The notes under the pieces are model-generated. The model did not search any database. It was not told the origin of the DNA and worked only from the letters and a program-made list of their open reading frames with translations. From Kuschelorhynchus macadamiae (lineage: Eukaryota; Arthropoda; Insecta; Coleoptera; Curculionidae): DNA of 64,000 nt. Numbering within the stretch: the stretch's first letter is position 1; every line of letters begins with the position of its first letter. The stretch covers positions 476,501 through 540,500 of the forward strand of contig JAUTXW010003817.1 of the NCBI GenBank assembly GCA_030620095.1, given 5' to 3'. Both the position numbers and the translations under genes were made by a program. Below, piece by piece: positions 1-12,000 of the stretch.

Positions 1-649
1 CATTTCCTCTCAAAGTAGCATTTTTTTTTCAGAAGTAGGAAAGGGTTTACGTCAGGCATCCCGCTTCAGGTAGACTTTTCCCTGAAAAGTCGGAAAACTC
101 GATATCTTTTTCAGTCTCATTCCTCGGGTTAGTACATATCCTTGTGTATTCGCAGTACAGTCGCAAGTCAAGCGCTTTTCTATAGGCCCTGTATTGTAGT
201 TATGGGCCTTCCTTGTGGCTCCCATCACTCCACCTCTTTTAGGCACTGCCGTCGAGGTCGTCGAAGAGAGCTATTCCAAAGGCATCAGTGAGAGGACGAG
301 CTTGTCGGTAATGTAGCTCTCTTCGATAACGGCGAAGGCAGCTCTTTATATTGTCGACATATCGGTTTTTCTTAATTTTCTTAGTTGTCTTTAAATATAA
401 AGGTATCAAACCTAATGTATTTGGTGATTCACCGTCTACCGGTGGAGGGTCTTTTCTCAATATCTATGACGTCAGATATTTTTCGTTCATGTGGGTTACG
501 TTATTTGTCAGGGTCAGGAGTCACTTGTGAATTGTCATTTGTCAAGGTGACCTGTCATTTGTAAAGACCATATTTTTTGGGTGGGTCCGATGCAGGATGA
601 CACCATAAACATTTAAAAAAACTTGCATCGATCGGTCGAGCCGGTCCAG
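1..649. other. No recognisable gene
   Basis: Moderately AT-rich sequence. Two overlapping open stretches on the minus strand (roughly 460-239 and 246-52) resemble no family I know, and one appears to depend on a non-ATG start. I do not call them genes. Confidence 0.5.
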
Positions 650-985
650 AGATATAGTTTTTTTGTTATTGGGGCCTTAACGAAGTGACGTAGCAGGGTA
701 TGCGTTAGTTATGTGATAGATCTTAATGCCCTCTATCGGCATGTAAAGAAATATTTGCGAAAATATATAGGGTTATGATGAAGGAGAGAAAAACCAAAAT
801 ACGGAGACTTCAGTGCTCGATTAGGAAACAAATCTGATAGTTTTTAGCTATTAGAGCCTAAACGTAAACGTAGCAGACTGTGCTTCAGGCGAGAGATAGA
901 TATATCCTCTACAGACTTGTGAAAAAATATTTGCGAAAACATGTAAGATAACGTCAGAGGAAGAAAAAACCGAAAATATGATTAT
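650..985. repeat. Diverged direct tandem repeat, two copies of about 180 bp
   Basis: Copy 1 (about 650-829) and copy 2 (about 830-985) share in order: a T-run, a GGGCCTTAA / GAGCCTAAA block, ACGTAGCAG (tagcag at 691 and 871), a GAGATAGA-like block, AAATATTTGCGAAAA, and a purine-rich AGGAGAGAAAAACC / AGGAAGAAAAAACC block. Offset is about 180 bp. A third, short match (CGAAGTGACGTAGC) lies near 1381. Function unknown. Confidence 0.75.
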
Positions 986-2879
986 GGGAAGGAATTCTCT
1001 AATCCGCATATTCGCTATTTTTACGGTATCATTAATATTTACAATATTGTTATTTTCGTATTGTTATTTTATTTATTTATTTCCTAAGAATGGATGACAT
1101 TATTAACAGCTTTGAAACGGTTTTTATATCTGCTATCTATACAGTTTAACTGATTTTGGAACATATTTGTTTGGAAAAGAGCAGCTTTAAACGGCTTTTA
1201 TAACAGATCTATTTAGGAAAACGGAGCGACGTAAACTAGTTAAAGAATTACATAGGCATCAAACCGGCTTCTATATCGGCCTTTGTTAATATCATCAGGT
1301 TTAACTATAGTCAGAAATTCATACTTATCTTTCGAGCTTTCTGAGCAAATGTTTCTAAACGTACCTAAAGACAAATCAAACGAAGTGACGTAGCCTTAGA
1401 GTGAGAATAATATGTAAATAATTATTTACATATTTTGCCACTGCGAAGAATAACTCACAGTATAAGGTCGATCGTACGACGATGCCAATCCTACCCATAA
1501 ACATGACGCAACACAATAATCATACAAGAATTAGTAATGTTTTTCTAATATTAGTTCTAAAGTAATACAAAGAAATTACTTTCATTGCTAAGTACAAGCT
1601 AAAATACCCACAGCCTCAGATCAGATTATACTAGTAACAAAAGTTAATTAGATATGACTCCGATCGACTACTCCTTGTATTATACCATCCCACTTTCATT
1701 GACCCGAGATTGTTATAGTAGATTAGGACAGTGGCCTACAGCAAAGATTGTTACAGAGACACGTGACCAGCTAGACCAGTAGGCGATGTTTAGTAATCAG
1801 TAGCGGTTCATCGAACTACAATAAATTTCACCATTAAATAATTTAATTTGTCAAAAAATATTTTAACGGAGTTAAATTTGTTAATTTAATTGAATTAAAA
1901 TTATCACTACTAAGCTTTTCTTAGCTTCACTATTGCATGTGTTTATATGTGTTAGTGTGTGATTGTTCTATGGTTTAAATATTGTAATTATATTTCGCCT
2001 TACTGCAAGAAGTAGCATTCTCAATGTGTGTAAGATTAGGGAACAGTGATTTTTTAAATAATTTTAGGTTTTATTTACTTTATCTCGGACATTGTGGAAC
2101 TATAAAGAACTCTAGTGGACCTAACTATGGTGCGGCAGTGCGAAGTTTGCAATAAAAAAGCCTTCTAACATTTTCGTGTTCAACATTATTCCCAATAAGA
2201 TTACCTAGATGCTATTATATGCTAACCTAACCTAACTTAAATTAATATTTATTGGGAATAGCCAAGAAGCTTTTCACTACAAAAAAAACGTACAGCGATT
2301 TCGAAAATCACTAGATTTCGTATGATATCTCGGGAAATCATATGATTTCAGGTTATTTTTTAATTTTTACTTGAGTTATTTTTTATTTAAATGTTTAAAG
2401 GTAAAGGAAATTAAATGGTGATTTTTTAAATAATCAAAATTAAAAATGTGTTCGTAAACATGTCTTAATCTGGTTTTTAGCTATTAACGTGGCGTAACAA
2501 GATGGCAATTGGCTATTTTATTTTTGTCTTATAACGCCCTTTTCTTATTACTTTCCTCATAAAAGAATTCGAGATTTTTTCAGATCTGCTTACGTTTTAG
2601 TTAAGTAAGTAAGTTAAATCCTATGATTTGATTGGTCACAATTTATGTGTCAGTTCTCTCCGGTCAATTTCTGCTTTGGAAGCTTCCGCATGCCCGTTCG
2701 AGTTAAATTATGGCTTTAATGATGGTTTCATCGACGAACCTGTGCTAACCTAACGGGACAGATCCATCTAACGGTATGGTTTTTGTTAAAAAAATCCTTG
2801 TTTTAATATGGATACACTTTTTTACCTCACCTAAAAAAAAGTCCTAACCAGGGCTAACCAATATGCAGTTCGATTTTAA
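986..2879. other. AT-rich intergenic DNA, nothing recognised
   Basis: No exon-like or transposase-like reading was recognised on either strand. Short CCTAA-type runs near 2222 and 2740 are too short to be telomeric. Confidence 0.5.
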
Positions 2880-2894
2880 AAATAAAACTACACA

Positions 2895-3040
2895 AAAATA
2901 TGAATTTCGTTAAAAAAACTGAAAGTCATCGGGATTCCTGAACCGGGATTTGAACACACATACACTGCAATGAAATTGTAGAATCCTACCACTGAGCCAC
3001 GAGGCTCACACCGAAAATTCAACGAAACTTGTTTATAACC
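2895..3040 (-). mobile_element. tRNA-derived SINE head (or tRNA pseudogene)
   Basis: On the minus strand an A box (TGGCTCAGTGG, 2999-2989) is followed after 33 nt by a B box (GTTCAAATCCC, 2955-2945). This is the RNA polymerase III internal promoter layout of a tRNA. The intervening sequence does not form an obvious clean anticodon arm and no discriminator/CCA end is seen, so a tRNA-related SINE is likelier than a working tRNA gene. The 3' body and exact ends are not defined; no second copy was noticed in the window. Confidence 0.65.
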
Positions 3041-3060
3041 ATCCCAATGACATATTTTAA

Positions 3061-3579
3061 CCAATAGCGGGTGAGAGAACAAATTGTTTCCATTCCTATA
3101 AAATTACAATAAATTGATTAAAAATCCAGGAATAAATAATTTTGAATGAAAATGTTATACGGATAAAATAAAAACGGAACTTATGAAGATAAATATTTAT
3201 TCCAAGACCCATATTAATTATAGGACGTTACTTTACAAATTTGTGAAAAATGTTCTTGTAGTGTATCAGCAATTCAAAATTAAAGAAAATGCAAAACAAT
3301 AGTTTAATCTTGAATTAGAAAAATTCATTAAATATAGAGATAAGCAAAAAAGAAAAATAACCCAAAAAACAAATTTTTGAAGAAATCTACGGCAGTCATA
3401 AAAAAATTGTCAAGGAAAGTCAAACAAAATTATTTTAAACGATAGTAAAAATGAAATAATAATTTGGAATGATTTAAATTTCATTTTAACAAATCAAACG
3501 AGAAAAGCAAAAGCAAATATTGATTATTTAGTGGTTAGTGATAGGAAAATTGAAGACACCCATAACGTCTTATTATTTG
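3061..3579. other. AT-rich spacer, nothing recognised
   Basis: No coding or repeat signature was recognised. Confidence 0.4.
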
Positions 3580-4240
3580 GTATTATTTAGAACTGCGCAA
3601 GATCCTTCCTTTTATCGTACCTTCTAATGCATCGGTCGTATCTTTCACAGAATCTTATTTTTACTTTTGTAGCATTAAACATAACTTCCAGCTGTAAAGA
3701 ACGAATAAAGGCATCGGTACTCTTGCCAAATTTGAAAATTTTTAAATTCTCTTGAATTTTGGGATCTCGTAGTTCTTCAAATGCAGACACTGTTATTCAT
3801 TTCTGCGAATCTTTATGTCAGATTCATATTCTTGAAGTGATTCATTAGGCTTCTGCGTCCTTATTTTAAGCTCTGTTCTGGATACTTTTTGCCGGCACTG
3901 ATCCTGACGTCTGATCTCTAATAAATGAACAAGGTGCCGATAGTTTTAGTGATCATTTGCAGGAATACTTTCAATAACTTCAATGGCGGTCTCTTAACGA
4001 GGCTATTATTGAAGAAGCCCCTTTTCGTCATCGCTCCAACTATTGGTTGTTACTGCGGTCTCAAATCGTTGCACATACCCAGGATACAAAGTTAAACCAT
4101 CAAATGTTGGTAGTTTGTTCTTATTACAAGAATCTTCTAACTAGTGAAATTTTGCTTTTCGGTTTACCATTTCTGATTGAAGATGTTGCACTTTCTTTTC
4201 AGTGTTATCGCTGTATTTCATTTAGTTCTTGATATTTTCT
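3580..4240 (-). pseudogene. Ty3/gypsy-type retrotransposon gag relic
   Basis: The 67-residue frame 3790-3587 reads FEELRDPKIQENLKIFKFGK then a lysine- and arginine-rich tail. Upstream on the same strand, up to about 4210, broken frames contain a tryptophan/SDDEKG-like segment and a NESLQEYES-like segment typical of the gag of Ty3/gypsy elements. The same order recurs in the opposite orientation at 9180-9900, which confirms a repeated coding element. Stops and frameshifts make it non-functional. Family knowledge: gag packages element RNA in virus-like particles. The assignment to Ty3/gypsy is inference from resemblance. Confidence 0.65.
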
Positions 4241-4243
4241 TCT

Positions 4244-4480
4244 TGTTTCTCTTTTTGTCTTTTGGCCTTTATGTCCTGTTTTTCTTTCTACCTTGTGGTT
4301 TTGTGTCAATTAGAATTGTCTGAAGCCAGTCCCGTTCTTCCTACCTTTCTTTCTGTTCTTGTTCTCTTTTGTCTTTTGGCCTTTTTGTCCTGTTTTTCTT
4401 TCTGCCTTGTGTTTTTTGTCAATTAGAATTGTCTGAAGCCAGTCCCGTTCTTCCTACCTTTCTTTCTGTTTTTTTTTGCT
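4244..4480 (-). repeat. Tandem duplication, about 114 bp period, in the gag 5' part
   Basis: A pyrimidine-rich block is present twice: TTTGGCC at 4261 and 4375, and GAAGCC at 4322 and 4435. On the minus strand it encodes a Lys/Gln/Glu-rich, coiled-coil-like segment. It lies directly upstream of the gag relic on that strand and probably belongs to the gag N-terminus. Confidence 0.75.
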
Positions 4481-5060
4481 TGTTCTTCCTGTTTTCAAAA
4501 CATTTTCTCTAACACCCTGTATCTTGAAAATGAAACCGTTTTAAACCTATGTTTATATAAAATTTTTGTCATATTTTATGATAAGGGATGTTCCATTTAG
4601 CGATGATACATGTGTTTTAAACATCCTGTATAAGGCCACAACCAGGGATCGACCGATACGATTTTACAAGGCCGATACCGATATACGCATGGCCGATATC
4701 GGCCGATACCGATATATTGGCCATAAAATGTTGTTAATTTTTTTTCTATATAAATAAGGTAAAACTGTATAATGCAATAGTGATATATAACAGCTCTTAC
4801 TGTTTAACAGGGCTCAACTATAAAAACACTGATAAAATCAAAAAGAACACAGAACAAATTCGTTGTTTTGTAAAACCAGCGGGCAGAATAAAAATCGATA
4901 CGGTGAATCCCCGAAATCGGCAAAGTTTGGCCGTCCGGTTCACTGACCTTTACGTTAGTTTTTAGGTCAGTGGTCCGACTGCGTTCGCTCATTCCGGGAA
5001 TACCAGTATTATGCCTGCAAATTGATAAAACCTCTAGTATTGATTTAACTTTTCATAAAC

Positions 5061-5375
5061 ATGAATCGTTTTATCGTGTGTTCTCAATCCGTTCCACAGT
5101 CATCTTCACAAGGGTCTGCTTCATTATCTTCAATAAGTAATAGCGAGATAACTGGCGGTAAAAGTAAAAGTATTTACTGGAAGTATTTCTCCGAGAACGA
5201 AGTTAATGCATCTATAACAAAAGCAACTGTCACTTGTAAATTATGTAATGCTGTTGTTTCTCTGGGTGGTAAAGCCAAAACAGCAAATACCAGCAATTTA
5301 AAGCATCACATGGCAAAGTATCATATTGAAAAATTAAGTGAGGCGTTGAAGGAAAGAAATGTTGACAGTAATTGA
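5061..5375 (+). pseudogene. BED-type zinc finger, N-terminal part of hAT transposase
   Basis: A 104-residue open frame. After a Ser-rich leader of about 35 residues it reads SIYWKYF, then a CKLC pair, then NLKHHMAKYH: the C-x2-C ... H-x4-H zinc ligand pattern of BED fingers, which bind DNA in hAT transposases and related chromatin proteins. It stops soon after the finger; the rest of the transposase follows after an inserted repeat. The ATG at 5061 is plausible because the leader is open from there. Confidence 0.8.
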
Positions 5376-5989
5376 AAGTATATACAAAATTTGTTTTAGA
5401 ATTTAGTAATTTAGGCTGAAATATCAACAATAAGTTAAAAAACATTTAAGACTATAATATACCCATTTTTACTTGCTTCTGTTGCTATATCTACTATTAA
5501 AAACTTAATAAGTTTCATATAAACATATGTCTCCGGATATGCTTTGTTTCGGAGATACAGGGTGTTGAAATTAAAATGTTATTTTAGATTTTCTTAAATA
5601 AATTCTGCTAAAAATAAATTTTTTTGTGGAAAAAATGTGCCTAGGAATTTTTTGGGTTGATGTCTTAATCTACTAAGTTTTATGGAACCTAAAAGGTGCC
5701 AATTTGTTTTTTATTTTAAAGTTTTCAAATTCATCCCCTGTATTCGTCAAACGAAGCATTTTTGGACAAATATTTATTTTAATATAAACTTTTTTCGCAT
5801 TATGAAATCACGGAAAATTGACTATTGAGTTCTGAAGTTACGTACCATACTTATTATTATGAATTTATAATTTATATAAAACATCCAGTATTTAGAAGGT
5901 CCCTGTTTTTCAGATGCACAAGCACACGAAAAACCTGGTTCTTCTCAATAATCTTCAACCTTAAGCGGAAGCACAAACACACAGCCAAA

Positions 5990-6505
5990 GATTATTGAAT
6001 CCTTTGAGAATATGCAATTATGGGACATCAATAGCACTAAATCTAAAAAGATTCACTATTATATTGGGGAATTAATCGCTATAGATATACAGCCCTTCAG
6101 TATTGTGAACGAATGGGGGTTTTAAGCGGCTTTTAAATAAATTGGTTCCTTGGTACAATATTCCTTCAGATAGATGTTTTAGAGAAAAAATACTTCCTTA
6201 CATTATCACTGTCCTTAAAAGAAAACATTAAAATATCAGCAACTACAGTTATATGGACTTGCAAGCATAACAACAATCCATTTATTTCTTTCATTGCACA
6301 TTGGATAGATTTTAAAACGACTGAAAGACATTCATTTGTACTCGCCTGCAAGCATTTTCCAGGGTCACATACAGCTTTAAATCTCTCACAGATGTTATCT
6401 GAGTTAATGACAATATGGAAGTTGGATCAAAATCAAATTCTTTTGGTTTTAGCTGATAATGCCGTCAACATGAAAAATGACATTAACGAGGTTACCAAAA
6501 AAACA
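5990..6505 (+). pseudogene. hAT transposase central (RNase H-like) region, frameshifted
   Basis: Broken frames contain, in order, a segment like IDIQPFSIVNE, an EKILP segment, a WTCK/FISFIAHWIDF segment, HSFVLACKHFPGSHTA and finally LVLADNAVNMKN. The TDNA-NM-type motif holds a catalytic aspartate in active hAT enzymes. At least four frameshifts or stops separate these pieces, so no enzyme can be made. The 5' boundary adjoins the CAGGGTG-type repeat; the 3' boundary adjoins a (TA)n array. Confidence 0.75.
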
Positions 6506-6522
6506 CCAACCCTGTTTCATCC

Positions 6523-6534
<12 letters not shown>

Positions 6535-6579
<45 letters not shown>
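6535..6579. repeat. (TA)n microsatellite
   Basis: About 45 bp of alternating TA preceded by CATA repeats; begins the sequence that interrupts the hAT transposase. Confidence 0.95.
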
Positions 6580-6586
<7 letters not shown>

Positions 6587-7195
6587 TAAAATACACACAG
6601 ATTGAACTAAGTTAAACTTGGATATACATAATTAAATTTAACAACTAGGTAACTAACAATGTCCACTGGGTGAAGGTCTTTTGGATCTATACTACAAAAT
6701 GATCTAATTTTTAATTATAAAACATTTTGTTTGCACCACTCGGCGACTTCAGCGTTCTTACTTCGAAGCTTCAAAATGTATTCACTTGTCAAACACACAA
6801 TTATAAAAAATGGTCCTGTACAACAAAATGCACTAAATATATATATTAATCCGGATTGGTCAGTACACAAATACAGTTTCTGAATGCACTCCTTTCATTC
6901 AAAAAACAGGTTGCAGGTATCAAAGGTAAAAACTGGTTATATCTAACAATCGTAACTTTAAACTTGTTACTGTTAGTTTGTTAACACTTCCAAATCCCAA
7001 ATCTTACCTAAAACTGAACCAACCTATAACTAGGTCTAAATTTGCAACAATATAAAAATCCTTGAAATCTGCTTTTAAATTATCAAAGACTCATATGGAA
7101 GAAAACAATGTTTGTCCTACGGCAGCCATATTGAGACCAGTCAGCTGTTTTGTTGGATCGCCTAATAGGAGTAAAAATATAACAAATTAGAAAAA
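6580..7195. other. Insertion of unknown type inside the hAT element
   Basis: About 600 bp with no recognised coding sequence separate the central and C-terminal transposase parts. Whether this is a separate non-autonomous element is unclear; no terminal repeats were seen. Confidence 0.4.
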
Positions 7196-7209
7196 ATATT
7201 AAGAAGTGA

Positions 7210-7431
7210 AGATCCTTTGACTTGGTAGGCGCAAAAGAAGACATTTTTCCATTGATGTATAAAGTGGCAATAATATATTTAGCACCTCCGCCTAGTAGTG
7301 TTGCTAGTGAACAGCTATTTTCTTCAGCTGGAAATGTCTATGAAAGCTCAAGAAGTCGTCTATCTCCAGAAAGAGCTGAAAGCTTAATTTTATTACATTA
7401 TAACTTGCCAAAACTTAACTTTAAATATTAA
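7210..7431 (+). pseudogene. hAT C-terminal dimerisation domain
   Basis: A 70-residue frame reads FPLMYKVAIIYLAPPPSS, then VASEQLFSSAGN, then SRLSPERAESLILLHYNL, a good match to the hAT dimerisation region used for oligomerisation of the transposase. A TAG interrupts the frame near 7226, where relatives carry tryptophan. It ends with TAA and the element's right terminus follows. Confidence 0.9.
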
Positions 7432-7804
7432 TTTTGGATTACTGTTACATTTTTAATTACATTTTTGTTAATTTTTAAAGAAAAATAATATATTTCGATT
7501 TGTTTTTTATTTTGTATTTCTGTTTTAATTTCTTTAAAAAATCCTAAGCAAGTGATATTTATATTTTTATTAGGCCGATACCGATATCGAACTTTACATA
7601 TCGGCCGATACAGATATCGGCTAAGAAGACCGATATGGCCGATATACCGATACCGATACTAGCCAGAACGTTGATAAGTTACAGCTAGTCTAACAATATA
7701 TATTAACTTAAATTAATCGTGTTTAATATATTGTGTGTTAAATTAGGTTATTGTCGATGGAAAGTTTTGTTATCATGTGAACCCATAACAAATTGATGTC
7801 AGAA

Positions 7805-8530
7805 GTAAGATTCAAGTTCAAATTCAAAAATATATTTATTTACATAAATGTTTTTATACAATAATAACGATTCTAAAAGTAAATAAATATATTAAAAAGA
7901 AAATATCTGCTATAATATAAATATTCATTATACATTTCTTATATAAAAAAAAAGAAAAAAAAAGGCCAACTCTCTAAAGCTAAGTGCCTGACTGGTGAGT
8001 GGATGCCTAATATTTTCCCCTATATGTTTCTTTCTTTTTATATATTCAGAAAAACATTATTTCTATCCGTGTGTCTGCACAACATACCACAAAAGAAAAA
8101 AATTTCTAAAGGACCCTATAGATGGAATTATAAAACTATAATATACATAAATTATGGACATATATTCTTTGTAAGAATAATGCAACCGAGAAAGAGAAAG
8201 AACGCTGGAGTGAGAAACCATAAACTTTGTGAAAAAGAAAAACATATATATTCATATATTTCATAATACTGGGGCGTTAAATATAAGCCAATTTGTGAGA
8301 ATTTTTTTAAAGTTTTGTTGTTTTTTTTTTATTTTTCAAGTCGGAAGGAATTAAATTATAAAGTTTTTGTCCGATATAAATATAACTTTGTTGACCTATT
8401 GTGGTATGTAAAAGAGGTAAAATTAAATTATCCTTGTCTTGATGTCTGGTTTTGTAGGTGGCAATTTTGTTGTAATTTGAATAATCCGAGTTTATTAGTT
8501 GCATTAGGGCTGATTTCTAATAGATATTTC
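7805..8530 (-). mobile_element. 3' end of a non-LTR (CR1/Jockey-like) retrotransposon
   Basis: On the minus strand the frame 8504-8307 carries a segment like TRHQDKDNLILPLL ... YIGQKLYNLIPSDLKN, which resembles the end of the reverse transcriptase ORF in CR1/Jockey elements. About 480 bp downstream the minus strand ends with AATAAATATATTTTTGAA and a TTGAA-rich tail (7835-7805), as expected of a 3' UTR. The copy is 5'-truncated and decayed. The clade is inferred. Confidence 0.6.
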
Positions 8531-9179
8531 TAATATTTAATATTTTACATTGCTTAAATAATCGATCAGAAGGAAACCGGTTATTTAATCCGTACATAAC
8601 CTTTATTACGCGTTTTTATATGATTTGACGTGGCTTGAAGATGCAGAGTAAGAAAAAATAACACTAGTGTGAACATTAAAACATAAAAAAAAATTGAAGT
8701 GTAGTCAATGCCAGATTGTGACAAATGGTGTAACAATTTTGTTTGGACCAGAAGCCAAGTGGAAAAATGATTCCTGGACTATACAACTGACCCGATTGTG
8801 ACTAATTATAGATATTTCGAAGAACTTCTAGTAAATTATATTTCAAAACTAAACAAGTATCGTAAGTGTTGACTTACCATCGTGTTTTTGGCCCTTCTTC
8901 TATAAAGTTCTGTACCTAAACTTAACAATATCCTTAATTTTCGACTTTACCATCGTATTCTGGCTCATATGAAGACCGAATCAGACACATTTTCAGACCT
9001 TTCTACCATTCTGTGTCGGGCTTCAAGAAGGATTACTAGAGACATTTTTAACAAAGTTCCACTAGAAAGCTCAGATTGAAGGAGGAACAAGTAAAAAAGA
9101 CTGGATAACAACTCAACAAACTCTAAGTAGAACAGAATATCCTTATGAAGGAGTCAATCGACAGATAATCTAAGAGAAA
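8531..9179. other. AT-rich spacer, nothing recognised
   Basis: No coding signal. The segment 8860-8970 contains CGTAAG and ACCATCGTATT words that resemble, in inverse sense, the tandem unit at 16702-16830; it may be flanking sequence of the same gag family. Confidence 0.35.
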
Positions 9180-9900
9180 CATGAAAAAATTAGAAGCAAA
9201 AAAAACTACCAAAATTTGATGGTTTAACTTTGTAGCTTATGTATATGCAATGATTTGAGATCCCAGCAACAACCATAGTTGGAGCGACGACGAAAAGGGG
9301 CTACTTTAATAATAGCCTCGTTAAGAGATCGCCATTGAACTTATTGAAAGCATTCTGCCAAATGATCACTAAAACGATCAGCACCTTGTTCATTTATTAG
9401 AGATCAGACTTGAGGATCAGTACCGGCAAAAAGTTTTCAGATCGGAGCTTAAAATAAGGACGCAGAAGCCTAACGAATCTCTTCAGGAATATGAATCTAA
9501 CATAAAAAGATTCGCAGAAATGAATAGCAGTGTCTGCATTTGAAGAACTGCGAGATACTAAAAATTAAAAATTTTTCAAATTTGGCAAGAGTACCCATGT
9601 CTTTATTCATTCTTTAGAGCTGGAAGTTATGTTTAATGTTGCCAAACTAAAAATAAGATTCTGTGAAAGATCTGACCGATGTATTGGAAGGTACGATCAA
9701 ATGATCTGGGGCAGTTCTAAATAATACGAAACAGTGAGACGTTAAGCCCCATACATTTGCAGAATAATAACATAGAATGTTCACGTTGACATAATATACG
9801 CAAAGAGACTGCCGAGTGAGAATGCCTAGGTCTCCTAGATATTCAATTTTTAAAGGGATCAAGACAAAACAGCTCTAGTTTCAAACAAGAAAACTATTAT
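9180..9900 (+). pseudogene. Ty3/gypsy-type gag relic, inverted relative to the 3.6-kb copy
   Basis: The sequence matches the minus strand of 3587-4210 over several hundred bases, from TTTGATGGTTTAACTTTG (about 9218) through the FEELRD segment (9537-9555) to the IRFC.RSDRC segment (about 9655-9680). Beyond the paired copy it continues with a Cys/His-containing stretch near 9755-9815 that may be the zinc knuckle. Many stops are present. Confidence 0.65.
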
Positions 9901-10465
9901 TAGCCAATGCCTTAGAGCGAAAACTAGATAAATGAAACAAAGGTCCCAGGGTTTAAAACTCTTGAAAAATGCCATGAAAGTTTTGGCAGTATTAAAAATA
10001 GTGACTAGAAAAACGATGAACATTACGTTAATCCCAGAGCAGTTGTTTCCTTGTTTAGAAGAAACAATTTTAGTATAGTATTTTTATTCCGTATGAAGTA
10101 TTGCATTATACGAGGACTACTCATCCTTAGGCCGTTTACAATATATTGTACTGTTAGACAGAGATCGAAGAGACAAATAGCAAGGGTTATAATAATCTAA
10201 ACTTATTATTTACGGCGGACACGCGTAAGTGGTAGCAAGATTTTTTATGAGCGACAAGATCGAGGGAGCAGGTGCAACTTGTAGTATTATCTTAAGTTTG
10301 TAAGAACTCCTACGTCATACTATAAGTTGGGTCACTTCAGATATTAATTTATACGTGTCAAGTTATAGGCTCCAGTAGTTGGTTCAGAATTGAAAAACAA
10401 ACATTTAAATGTACAATGAATTATTTTAAATATATAAGTGCTGAAACATACCGATCCCCGACTCG
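9901..10465. other. Nothing recognised
   Basis: Possibly further decayed retrotransposon sequence following gag, but no motif is identifiable. Confidence 0.35.
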
Positions 10466-10466
10466 T

Positions 10467-10767
<301 letters not shown>

Positions 10768-11599
10768 AACATTTACAAAACCTTGTTCTAATTTCATAAT
10801 AAAATTACATATTTGTGTTCCCTTTCCTTTTTATATATTCTAAAACTCATTGCATAAATTTATTTTACAGCAACCACCTGACATATTATGTGCAGAAATA
10901 CCCTTTTATCTGATGATCAATTTTAATAGATAGTAGGGCATTTGAATCCCTCAAATGCGTATGTACTTACATTTGTACAACAACAATGTATTGATTTACT
11001 CAGTTTACTTAATTTCTTTAATAAAAACATGTTAGTCCAGAGTAAATAAACGTGGCACCTGTCACTTACTTACCACATTTACTAAGCCTATTATAAAAGG
11101 GGCCTAAAGTTATGGCATTTTATAATTTAAAACCACTTGGAAGTTGGAAGACAACGGTCCAGCAGAGAGCACCAAGGCTAACACCTACTGCCAAACATCC
11201 TTGGTTATTAAATAGTTGTCCAAATCTTGTCCCCTAATGCTATCATGTTATTATTCGCGGATACGTACAGAACGTATACTCTCAGACACACAATCATCGC
11301 ACTCGACATACATACTCCCTCACACTTTCAATACCTTTTGCACGATGCTTCTAGGATACATTTTGTAAGCAAATGACGTTATGATTAAATATTTATTTCA
11401 TTTTTTATTTTATTAAACTACCTACCATCTGATTTTGACCTACTGATTCAAATTTACAGTCTTTAATGATACAAAAACAGGTGGCTGCTAAAACCTTACA
11501 CCCCCTAGTAAAAGAAAGTGAACTAAACAGTTTATCTTATTTTTTAATTTTTTTTTATAATTTATAGGTTCCTTTGTATTCATCCCAACTTAGAAGTGA
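10768..11599. other. Nothing recognised
   Basis: AT-rich, no coding signature or repeat recognised. Confidence 0.4.
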
Positions 11600-12000
11600 A
11601 ATCTTGTACCGATGGGCACCGGACACTACAGAGTACAATGAAGTCGAGCCGGACAATGTCAGCTTTTTTATAGCTGTCACTTGCCGTAGCAGCGACTTCT
11701 CTGAAGTGACACGAGGTTGTACCGGGACGCCGTCAGATTTCTATAGCTGTCACGTGCCGTAACACAGACCTCTCGGCGTCAACACCCATACAATATCACA
11801 GTAAAAGTGTGTTGGATAAGACAAATCATTGGATTACCTTTCACTGTATCTAAACCACCGGGCACCGTTCTTATCGGCGTCTCAGGATTGAGATACACTG
11901 ACCATACCCAAAAATTTGACAATTAAAACAATTTCCTGAACGTACAGTCGGGCACCGCTATAGAAGCTCTCGGCGTCATCAGTACTGTAATGTCACCCAC
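11600..12000. repeat. GC-richer degenerate tandem repeat
   Basis: Related blocks recur: GTCAGCTTTTTTATAGCTGTCACTTG (11658) and GTCAGATTTCTATAGCTGTCACGTG (11730), each followed by CCGTA and a TCT-C-GTCA block. GGGCACCG recurs at about 11614, 11859 and 11951, and CGGCGTC at about 11775, 11875 and 11972. GC content is well above the flanks. No coding function is apparent. Confidence 0.55.

Larger units (their letters stand above)
4643..7667 (+). mobile_element. Decayed hAT element with GCCGATAT-rich ends
   Basis: The left end (about 4643-4725) and right end (about 7573-7666) consist of inverted copies of a CCGATACCGATAT / GCCGATATCGGCC motif, a terminal pattern common in hAT elements. Inside, in transposition order, are a BED zinc finger (5061-5375), a broken central transposase segment (5990-6505) and the C-terminal dimerisation region (7210-7431). 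The body is interrupted by a repeat bearing GATACAGGGTGTT (about 5520-5890) and by a (TA)n array plus unrelated sequence (6535-7195). No convincing 8-bp target duplication was seen. The element is dead. Confidence 0.8.

Noticed and set aside
52..460. Two overlapping minus-strand open frames
   Set aside because: No recognisable domain, one appears to lack an ATG, and lengths are within what is expected by chance in this region.
2222..2238. CCTAA repeats suggestive of insect telomere (TTAGG)n; also near 2740 and 28373
   Set aside because: Only two or three units each, imperfect, and not at an end.
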